Source: a virus
Direction: 5' to 3' (one strand)
Virus record (IMG/VR): IMGVR_UViG_3300032087_001288
Span: 1-29,379 of that record
Length of the DNA stretch: 29,379 nucleotides
The notes under the pieces were generated by a model, which searched no databases, was not told where the DNA came from, and saw nothing but the letters and a program-made list of their open reading frames with translations. The position numbers and the translations under genes were made by a program. Below are positions 21,858 through 29,379 of this stretch, in pieces (position 1 is the stretch's first letter; every line of letters starts with the position of its first letter).

Positions 21858-23488
21858 TGCCAAAAGTAGCACAGTACGGTGAACCTCGTGTTCAAACTCA
21901 GATAGCTAGACAACCACGTGCTGATGCTTCAGCAGGGAATGCTGTGTTCCAGTCAAACATCAGAGCAGCAGAAGGTCTTGCGTCAGTAGCTCAAGCCGGT
22001 GCACAGATGATGCAGCGCATTGACACCACGTCTGCTGAAGAAGCATTGGTGGCATTCGAGCGTGACAAGAACAATCTGTTCTTCAATCCTGAAAGTGGTT
22101 ACTTCAATACGCAAGGTAAGAACGCATTCGACAATGCGACTGCTGCGAATGAAGCACTGGCTAAACTGAAACAACAATACGGTGAGAATCTGAATGCCAA
22201 CGCTCGGACGATGTTCGACAAGTCAGCAGATCTTCACATCACAAAAGGTCAAGCAGACATTGCACGTCATTCTTCTAAAGGACTGAAAGCCTGGGAAGTT
22301 GCCACTATCAATTCACAGGTCGAGAACACTGTTGAGAATGCTTCATTGTATTGGAATCAACCCGACCAGTTAGCGGTGCAAAATGCGTTAGGTCGTCAGG
22401 CAGTGCTTGACGCTGCTGAACTCGAAGGAATTGGACCTGAAGCCACTGCTGAACGATTGCAGACCTATGACTCATCATTCACCAAAACAGCGATTGCAAC
22501 AGCCACCAGCCACAGTTCAGCAGAAGGTCAAGCGTTGTTCGATAAACACGGTGACCGTTTAGAAGGTCCAGACAGAATCAAACTGGAAAAGGATATTGCT
22601 GCTAAGGCGAAAGCTGAGAAGATTCAAGCTAACTCACAGCAAGCAATCATCACCGGTGCACGTCTGGCTGATCAGTACGATAGTCGTGAAGACATTCGTA
22701 ACGAAGTAAACACTATCGAAGACCCTGAGCTACGCAGTAAGACGATGACTGAAGCAATGCGTCAGTTTAACCTGAAGCGTCAAGCAGAGTCTGAAGCACA
22801 AGCGGAATCATTTGACGCTGCTGAGTCGCACATTTACGACGGTGGTAGTGCTGAAACATTCCAAGCTGAAGACCCTGAAGGGTGGGAACGTCTGAGTGCT
22901 AAACAGAAGAAGAGTCTTGAAACAGGTAAACCTGTGGTGACTGATTGGAACTTGTATTCTGATCTGATGACATTACCGAAGGAAGAACTTGCGAAAGTTA
23001 ACCCTGCTGATCACATCTCACAACTTGCACCTGCTGAACGTAACAAATTGATTAGTGCAGTGAAGAGTGCAAGAGGTACAGGTACAGCAAGCGAGAAGAT
23101 TGATCACCAGGTTGGTCGTACTCGTAGTGCTCAGACCACTGCTGCTGTTGAGCAGATACTGGGTAAGAAAACTAAATGGAACGATGACAAACGTAAACAA
23201 GCTGATGCTTTCTATGACCTACTTGACAGTGAAGTGAAGTATCGTGAGCAACAAAAAGACGGTCAATTGACATCGCAAGAGTTTACTGATGTGTTGTCAG
23301 ATCTTACTCGTGAGGTTACTATTGAACGTAGTGCGTTCGGTGTTGGGTTCTTATACCCTGATGCGGAACAAAGTGTCACAGACATACCACCACAGAACAT
23401 GCGAGTGCTATCAGAGTTCTTGCGTAGTAATGGAATACCGGTGACTGCTGACAACCTCCTAAAAGCTCAACGACAGGCGACTAAATAA
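21857..23488 (+). CDS. Internal virion (ejection) protein, T7 gp15-like position
   Basis: 543 residues, almost all helical and rich in Ala, Gln, Glu and Lys. The start (VAQYGEPRVQTQIARQPRAD) and a helical region with GYFNTQGKNAFDNATAANEA and LKQQYGENLNANARTMFDKS match a widespread podovirus ejection protein. GEPRV near the N-terminus followed by an FNTQGK block is typical. It lies between the gp14-like and giant polyvalent genes, as T7 gp15 lies before gp16. The SD AGGAG precedes the ATG. It probably forms part of the ejected tunnel through the periplasm. Confidence 0.82.
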   Translation: MPKVAQYGEPRVQTQIARQPRADASAGNAVFQSNIRAAEGLASVAQAGAQMMQRIDTTSAEEALVAFERDKNNLFFNPESGYFNTQGKNAFDNATAANEALAKLKQQYGENLNANARTMFDKSADLHITKGQADIARHSSKGLKAWEVATINSQVENTVENASLYWNQPDQLAVQNALGRQAVLDAAELEGIGPEATAERLQTYDSSFTKTAIATATSHSSAEGQALFDKHGDRLEGPDRIKLEKDIAAKAKAEKIQANSQQAIITGARLADQYDSREDIRNEVNTIEDPELRSKTMTEAMRQFNLKRQAESEAQAESFDAAESHIYDGGSAETFQAEDPEGWERLSAKQKKSLETGKPVVTDWNLYSDLMTLPKEELAKVNPADHISQLAPAERNKLISAVKSARGTGTASEKIDHQVGRTRSAQTTAAVEQILGKKTKWNDDKRKQADAFYDLLDSEVKYREQQKDGQLTSQEFTDVLSDLTREVTIERSAFGVGFLYPDAEQSVTDIPPQNMRVLSEFLRSNGIPVTADNLLKAQRQATK

Positions 23489-26400
23489 TGGCAGATTTGA
23501 ACTTAGAGAACATTGACCTCGGTAGCTTCGGGATAAACGAAGAAAAAGAGACACAGCTCAATGCAACAATGTCTGAAGCGGTGAAGGTCAATCCAGACCA
23601 ACATGCTCAGACTGTTAAGCTGAGTCAAGCATCTGGTGTACCTGAGTTCGCTGTTAAATCAAACCCTGAGCAAGTAGAGCACAAGCTGAAGTTAGACCAG
23701 ATCAACCTTGAAGGTATGACCACACGTGCACCGAAGACTTCCAATTTCTTAACTGCTGATGTGAACAATGCTGTCATTGCACAGGAAGACGTGACTGCCG
23801 GTTTGCTTGAAGGTATTGAAAAGACGTTCGACGGTTTAGGTGGTGCGATCAGCGTTGGCTTCCAGACTCAATACAAAGGGTTCAAACTGAAAGGTATCGA
23901 AGACACGCTGAAGCAGTTTCAACCACAAGACGGTTTGCTCAGTGGGTTGATTGATATTGACCCTGATCTGCTCTATGCCATCTCAGACGACTATAACCCC
24001 GACCTGACTCGTGAAGAGTTCATTGCTGCTAAAGAAGAAGCTGCGAATCGATTAGTCGGTGAAATCCAAGAACTTCAGAAAGAACGTAAAGACCTGACCC
24101 CTGAAGACATGAACATTGTGCAAGAAGGTGTTCGTGCTGGTGTCGAGTCGATTGCTAACATGTTACCTGGCATTGGTTTGACTGTGTTATCACGTGGTCG
24201 TACTGCACCGTTACTGTTCACCGTTGGTGCTCAGACGTATGCAGGTTCATACGGTGACAGTCGTGCTGAGGGTCTGACCCCTGAAGAAGCACAATGGTAC
24301 GCTGGTATCGATGCTGCGATTGAAGTAGGTACTGAGCTGTTACCAACCGGCACACTTGAAACCATTATCACCGGTCAAAGTAAAGGTCTGAAAAAAGATG
24401 CACTGAAGTTCGTCGTCCGTGAGATGGGTACTGAGCAACTTGCCACTGCATTGCAAACAGTCAACTCGTACATGTTCGGACTTGATAAAGAATTAGAGAA
24501 CGCCACATCTGCACAAGAAATTGTTGAGATCCAGATGCGTCGTCAAGCGGTGACTGCCATCGCTACAATCGTAGCTGGTGGTACTCAGATCACTGCTGCT
24601 ACTGCTGTGAATAAAACTGTGGAAAAGCTATCACAGACTGAGCAGCAAACCGAAACCAAAGGTGCTATTGAGCAAGAGAACATTGACAAGCTCAGTGCTG
24701 ACTCAGTTGCGTCGAAGCTGCGTGAACGTGACGTTGAATCATTCAAGCAGTTCGTGCGTGAAGCTGACGGTGAGAACAACACCAACGTGTTCATTGACGG
24801 TGTGCAAACTGCATTATACCTACAAGGTAAAACTCGTGAAGAGATTGACGCTGATCCTGCATTGAAGGTACTCGACAACGCTGTGCGTGAGTCACGTGCA
24901 ACCGGTGCAGACGTTGCTATTCCTGTAGAAGATTTCATGGGTGACGTTGCTGGTACTGAAGCGTTCACACAGTTGCGTGACCACATGACAATGAGTGAGG
25001 AAACCGTTTCACCATTCCGTCAGGAACAGCACAAGGTTGAGACTCAGAACTATGTGAAGTCGTTGCTGGATGAAGCGAATGAGAACGCATCAGAGTACGT
25101 TGAAGCACAAGAGATTTACACACAGGTTCGTGACCAACTGGTTGACACCGGTGTGGTGAGTCCTGCTAACGCTTCGACTATGGCTCAGATCGTCCCTGCA
25201 TGGGCGACTGCTCAGGCACGTCGTACAGGTCGAACGGTTCAAGAAGTCTATGAGTCAGCAGGTCTGACAATTGAAGGACCACAGACCGGTGAGCGTGCAC
25301 GCCTTGAAGGTGAGCAGGTGCTTGAACAGGAAGTTGCTGATGATGCACTGTTCCAGTCTTCAGTTGATGAGATAGATGTTACACAACCACCGAAGAACCT
25401 TGCTGTGGTCCACAACATAAGTGAACCAGGACTTGCAGCAGTTGAAGACCTCGGTGGTATGGCTGCACCTTCGATTGCGGTTACCAACATCGACAAAGGT
25501 GGTTTCACTAATTTCGGTGAAGTGTCGCTGATTGCTGATCCTAGTGTACTTGATGACCCAACATTCAAGACGTTTGATGCTGACATCTATTCAGCACGTC
25601 AACCACGTTCAGTTGATAGCTATAAGCAGAAAGAACTTCGTCAGTTGACTGATAACATTGAGCAGTCTGCTGAAGGTACAGGGTTACGACCACTGTACGA
25701 CATCAGTGAAATATCTGACCTGGATAAAGATGTGGTGTTTAACCACTGGCTGACTACTGTTGGCAAAGCACCGAAACTGAAAAAGATGAAGAAAACACCG
25801 TTGTCAAAAGCGGTTGAAGGTGTGGACAACAACGACCTTGCTGACAGTGACAAACTGAAGCAAGCAGTCGCTGACATCTACAAAAAGCAATATGACGACA
25901 TGGTTGCAGCGTTTGGTGAAAACCCTTCTGACGCTGATCTTGCTGTCATCAATGATGTTGCAGCAGATTGGTTTGAAATTAAACTGCCTGAAGGTGTTGA
26001 GCTTCGTCGTGTACCAGATGATGAAAACAAAGGTGTCGCATACTTCAAAGGTGATGAACAAATCACTGACACCGTTTCTGGCGGTAGTCCTTCACTGCGT
26101 CGTCGCAGAGCGCAGAAAGCATACGAAGATCAACTGAAAGAGTCTGGTGACTTCGAGCTTGATTTCACACAACCGAAACGAAACCTGATCACCAGTGCGG
26201 TCAGTGATGTTCGCAAAGTCCGTGAAGGGTTTGACCAGGATAAATTCCGTGAAGACTTAGCCAAGAAGAACCAGAACACCAAGTTACGTGCTGACTTCAA
26301 AGACTGGTTGACTGAAACCTACTCAGGTCTTGTTTCAAAGAAACAGTTATTCAAAGGTTACACACCATCTGGTGACCGTAAGTACGCTGAGTACACACTG

Positions 26401-29379
26401 AACAACGTCGTGCGTGAGATGACCAAAACCCTGCAAGGTGGTGAAGGTATGAACTACGGTGTGGCTTCAGTGCGCTCACGCTACGCTAATGAGTTATCCA
26501 CGAAAGAGAAGGTGCAAGCATCACGTGATAAGTTTGTCACATCTGAAGAGATGGACGTTATCAAGGAAGAGTCTGCTGCTAAGTTTGAAGAAGCGTTGGA
26601 GCAGTTGAAGCCATATTACAAGTATGACACCGATGGGTGGGGTTATGGTAACGATGTTGCTGAAGCAATCACTGAAGGTCCGAAAGGAGTACGTGAAGCA
26701 TTTGGTAACAGTCCTGAAGCTAAGAAGATAATCGATGAACTGGGTAAATACCTGGCATCGTTACCGACTGAATACTTTGAGACTAAAGTTCAACGTGCAA
26801 TGCAGTTGTCAGAGTTTGACACTGCTGTTGTACCGAAGAACGCATCTAAGGAAACCGTTGATCGGTTGAAGTCTCACGGTCTGAAGATTCGCAGATATGA
26901 CCAGAATGTCGAAGGTTCAAGAAACGAAGTCGTATCTAAACTGAGCAAGCTGTTATTCCAGAAGCAACCGGACACCGGTAAAGCTCGTGGTTACTACGAC
27001 CCTGAAAACAGTATTATCCGTCTGACTGAATCTGCTGACCTGTCAACATTCCTGCATGAGTTTTCACACTTCATGTACGAGATGGAACTGCAATCAGGTA
27101 CTGAACTCGGTGCAAGCATCAACAACTGGTACAAGCGTAACGCTGAAGATGTAGCTGCTGAAGCAACCAAATACCTCAACGGTCAATTCGACCCACTGAA
27201 GCAGGGTGAGCGTACCACCAGCGACAAGACCATCAATGAAGCAAGTGTGGTGAACTACCTTGAAACAGGTACAACCGGTAACACTGACAAAGATGCTGCA
27301 ATTCGTCGTGCTACTCATGAACAGTTTGCTCGTGGTTTCGAGACTTACCTGATGGAAGGTAAAGCACCAAGTATTGAACTGCGTAACGCATTCAGAACTT
27401 TCGCACGCTGGTTGTCACAGATTTACCAGGCACTGCGTGGACAGTTGAACGTGAAGCTCGACAACGAGATGCGCCAGGTGTTTGACCGACTACTTGCCAC
27501 CGAAGAACAGATTGCTGCTGCTGAGTCACGTGCACGAGTTGAACCGATGTTCACCGATGCTGCAATGGCTGGTATGACGACTGAAGAGTTTGCTGATTAT
27601 CAGAAGCGTCAAGGTAAGGTCAAGGACGTTCAGTCTGAAACACTGCGTGACAAACTCATGGCATCACTGACTCGTAAGACGAAGCAGTGGTGGAAGGAAG
27701 AGAAAGCTGATCTGATTGACGAAGAGATGAGTCGCCTATCTGGTGAAAAGGTTTATGCAACTGCTGCACGTCTGCGTGACGGTGACATCAAGCTGGACCA
27801 TGCCACCGTGAAAGAGATGATTGGTGAAGAGAAGACTGACAAACTGGGTCGCACATCAACACGTATCCCTGACAAACTTCGTGGTATGACTGCGAAAGGT
27901 AAGAAGGGTGTTCATCCTGACGAAGCTGCTGCGTTCCTTGGTTACAACTCAGGTTCAGAAATGCTGAACGACCTGATCGTTGCGCCACCAATCAAAGAGA
28001 CTGCTGAAGCTAATGCTGAAGCTGCGATGATTGAACGCCACGGTGACCCGTTCACTGACGGTACAATTGAGCAACTTGCTAACGAAGCGGTGATGAACGA
28101 AGAACGTGGAAAGCTGATCCTGCATGAACTGAAGGTTCTTACTCGTGGTACGAACCAGCGAACCCTTGACCGTCAAACAATGAAATCGGTTGCTGAAGAA
28201 CGTATCGGTCAGTTGTCGTTCAGAGAGATTCACCCTGGTAAGTATCGTAAGGCTGAGATTCGTGCTGCTCAAGAGTCTGCACGCATGTTGGCTGAAGGTA
28301 ACAAGGAAGGTGCTGCACAGGCTAAACAGCGTCAAGCACTGAATTACTATCTTGGTATGGCTGCAACGGAGGCAAAAAATGAGACAACGAAGATCGTTGA
28401 CCGCATGGCTCGTTACAACAAGAAGAAAGTCAGAGAAGAAATTCAGAAAGCTGAAGGTGGCTACTGGGAGCAGATCACCAAAATCCTTGAACGTTTTGAA
28501 TTCAGAAAAACTGCATCATTGAGGCAGGTTGACGAAGTTAATCAGGACATCAATTCATGGATGCGTGAACGTGTCGATATTGATGGTGATGGTCTGGTGC
28601 TTCACAACGCTGTGTTAAATGAGTCATACGTTACCCACTGGAAGAATGTTGCATACAGTGACCTTCAGGGTATCGATGACTCAGTGAAGAACATTGAGCA
28701 CGTTGCCCGTTACGCTAACAAGCTGACACGCATGGGTGAAGAAATCGAGTTCAATAAGCTGGTGGATCGCTGGACAACTAGCATGGATGAGAACGTTGAA
28801 ACTCGCTTCAAGTCGAAACGTACTGACGTTGTTGAAGGTAAGAAGTGGGGTCGTTGGTTGATGGCTCAGATGACGAAAATCCCGTTCATGGCTTCATGGC
28901 TTGACGGTGGTGAGCGTGTCGGTATCAGTCACCAGGTTCTTGTTCAACCGTTCACCGATGCGTACAACGCTGAGATCAAGCTGTGGGATGAAGCCGGTAA
29001 ACCTGTGATGGAAGCAATTGAAGGTCGTGACAAAGAAACCATCAAGCGTCACAACCGTAAAATCTACATCCCTGAAATCGATGACAATTTGTATGGTCAT
29101 CAGATCCTAGCTGTTGCATTGAACACCGGTAACGAAGGTAACTTGAGAAAGCTACTACTCGGTGAAAAATGGGCGAACCCTGACAACGATGCTGAAATCA
29201 CATTGCAGAACCGTAAACTGCAAGCGGTGTTAAGTCACATGACTGAATCCGATTGGAAGATGGTTCAGATGATTTGGGATCAGATGGACACGTTGTATCC
29301 GCAACTTGCTGAAGTGCACCGTCGCACCACTGGACTTGTACCACCTAAAGTTGAAGCGACACCGGTTGAAACACCGTTC
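23488..29379 (+). CDS. Giant polyvalent ejection protein with metallopeptidase motif, partial (runs off right edge)
   Basis: An unbroken frame of 1964 codons from ATG 23488 (overlapping the previous stop by one base) to the edge. Residues ~213-300 hold hydrophobic/amphipathic stretches (ESIANMLPGIGLTVLSRGR), and ~352-375 another (AVTAIATIVAGGTQITAATA). At ~637-715 lies a polyvalent-protein-associated domain (NLAVVHNISEPGLAAVEDLG ... FGEVSLIAD). At 1190-1194 is HEFSH, a zinc-metallopeptidase HExxH, followed by HEQFARGFETYLMEGKAPS (E1278/E1285, possible third ligand). The remainder is helical and resembles the large-polyvalent-protein tail regions. Position after gp13/14/15-like genes suggests the T7 gp16 role: injected with the DNA. 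No transglycosylase is seen in the visible part. Confidence 0.88.
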   Translation, partial: MADLNLENIDLGSFGINEEKETQLNATMSEAVKVNPDQHAQTVKLSQASGVPEFAVKSNPEQVEHKLKLDQINLEGMTTRAPKTSNFLTADVNNAVIAQEDVTAGLLEGIEKTFDGLGGAISVGFQTQYKGFKLKGIEDTLKQFQPQDGLLSGLIDIDPDLLYAISDDYNPDLTREEFIAAKEEAANRLVGEIQELQKERKDLTPEDMNIVQEGVRAGVESIANMLPGIGLTVLSRGRTAPLLFTVGAQTYAGSYGDSRAEGLTPEEAQWYAGIDAAIEVGTELLPTGTLETIITGQSKGLKKDALKFVVREMGTEQLATALQTVNSYMFGLDKELENATSAQEIVEIQMRRQAVTAIATIVAGGTQITAATAVNKTVEKLSQTEQQTETKGAIEQENIDKLSADSVASKLRERDVESFKQFVREADGENNTNVFIDGVQTALYLQGKTREEIDADPALKVLDNAVRESRATGADVAIPVEDFMGDVAGTEAFTQLRDHMTMSEETVSPFRQEQHKVETQNYVKSLLDEANENASEYVEAQEIYTQVRDQLVDTGVVSPANASTMAQIVPAWATAQARRTGRTVQEVYESAGLTIEGPQTGERARLEGEQVLEQEVADDALFQSSVDEIDVTQPPKNLAVVHNISEPGLAAVEDLGGMAAPSIAVTNIDKGGFTNFGEVSLIADPSVLDDPTFKTFDADIYSARQPRSVDSYKQKELRQLTDNIEQSAEGTGLRPLYDISEISDLDKDVVFNHWLTTVGKAPKLKKMKKTPLSKAVEGVDNNDLADSDKLKQAVADIYKKQYDDMVAAFGENPSDADLAVINDVAADWFEIKLPEGVELRRVPDDENKGVAYFKGDEQITDTVSGGSPSLRRRRAQKAYEDQLKESGDFELDFTQPKRNLITSAVSDVRKVREGFDQDKFREDLAKKNQNTKLRADFKDWLTETYSGLVSKKQLFKGYTPSGDRKYAEYTLNNVVREMTKTLQGGEGMNYGVASVRSRYANELSTKEKVQASRDKFVTSEEMDVIKEESAAKFEEALEQLKPYYKYDTDGWGYGNDVAEAITEGPKGVREAFGNSPEAKKIIDELGKYLASLPTEYFETKVQRAMQLSEFDTAVVPKNASKETVDRLKSHGLKIRRYDQNVEGSRNEVVSKLSKLLFQKQPDTGKARGYYDPENSIIRLTESADLSTFLHEFSHFMYEMELQSGTELGASINNWYKRNAEDVAAEATKYLNGQFDPLKQGERTTSDKTINEASVVNYLETGTTGNTDKDAAIRRATHEQFARGFETYLMEGKAPSIELRNAFRTFARWLSQIYQALRGQLNVKLDNEMRQVFDRLLATEEQIAAAESRARVEPMFTDAAMAGMTTEEFADYQKRQGKVKDVQSETLRDKLMASLTRKTKQWWKEEKADLIDEEMSRLSGEKVYATAARLRDGDIKLDHATVKEMIGEEKTDKLGRTSTRIPDKLRGMTAKGKKGVHPDEAAAFLGYNSGSEMLNDLIVAPPIKETAEANAEAAMIERHGDPFTDGTIEQLANEAVMNEERGKLILHELKVLTRGTNQRTLDRQTMKSVAEERIGQLSFREIHPGKYRKAEIRAAQESARMLAEGNKEGAAQAKQRQALNYYLGMAATEAKNETTKIVDRMARYNKKKVREEIQKAEGGYWEQITKILERFEFRKTASLRQVDEVNQDINSWMRERVDIDGDGLVLHNAVLNESYVTHWKNVAYSDLQGIDDSVKNIEHVARYANKLTRMGEEIEFNKLVDRWTTSMDENVETRFKSKRTDVVEGKKWGRWLMAQMTKIPFMASWLDGGERVGISHQVLVQPFTDAYNAEIKLWDEAGKPVMEAIEGRDKETIKRHNRKIYIPEIDDNLYGHQILAVALNTGNEGNLRKLLLGEKWANPDNDAEITLQNRKLQAVLSHMTESDWKMVQMIWDQMDTLYPQLAEVHRRTTGLVPPKVEATPVETPF

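Noticed and set aside
24585-24986. 133-residue minus-strand frame inside the giant polyvalent gene
   Set aside because: Antisense shadow with Ser/Cys-rich composition; no SD or promoter.
1-29379. Integrase, excisionase or other lysogeny genes; tRNA genes; insertion sequences
   Set aside because: None seen on either strand by eye. The Arc-like protein alone is not evidence for a temperate life style.

Overview
The window is part of a short-tailed (podovirus-type) double-stranded DNA bacteriophage genome. It carries a complete packaging and capsid module, a T7-like tail-tube and ejection-protein cassette, and phage nucleotide-metabolism genes. No host gene, rRNA or tRNA is seen. Host-type sigma70-like promoters, strong GAGGTGA Shine-Dalgarno (SD) sites and heavy use of CGT, GGT and CTG codons suggest a gammaproteobacterial host; this is inference. 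Class II RNR, a Bordetella phage BPP-1/epsilon15-type capsid and T7-like ejection genes together resemble marine podoviruses of the VpV262/SIO1 (zobellvirus) type, but this could not be tested by a search.

Layout. (1) 1-473, minus strand: a Pro/Ala-repeat gene cut by the left edge, and a 72-residue Arc-like DNA-binding protein. (2) 474-706: two divergent promoters, then a leader RNA with two competing hairpins. (3) 707-6136, plus strand: primase-helicase, DUF3310 protein, a shortened DnaN-like sliding clamp and B12-dependent ribonucleotide reductase. (4) 6137-8590: two promoters, each paired with a terminator; dUTPase; a methylase-like protein without a visible catalytic motif; several very small genes, including a membrane peptide and a lipoprotein. 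(5) 8635-9075: a lone minus-strand gene, then a 551-base noncoding region (9076-9626) rich in repeats and promoter-like sites, a candidate replication or control region. (6) 9627-23488, plus strand: small terminase, a possible pseudoknot, large terminase, fibre-like protein, portal, Bbp19-like protein, scaffold, major capsid protein, cement protein, terminator, two small head proteins, tail adaptor, nozzle and gp13/gp14/gp15-like ejection proteins. (7) 23488 to the right edge: the first 1964 codons of a giant polyvalent ejection protein with an HExxH metallopeptidase motif.

How it works together. The left block would replicate DNA and supply dNTPs, and the right block builds and fills the particle. 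At least three promoters share a partly palindromic element (consensus GTGGAACA-N-TGTTCCAC) in the -35/-10 spacer. The Arc-like protein, transcribed from one of them, is the obvious candidate to bind it, which would make a small regulatory circuit. DNA polymerase, lysis enzyme and RNA polymerase are not seen and may lie outside the window.
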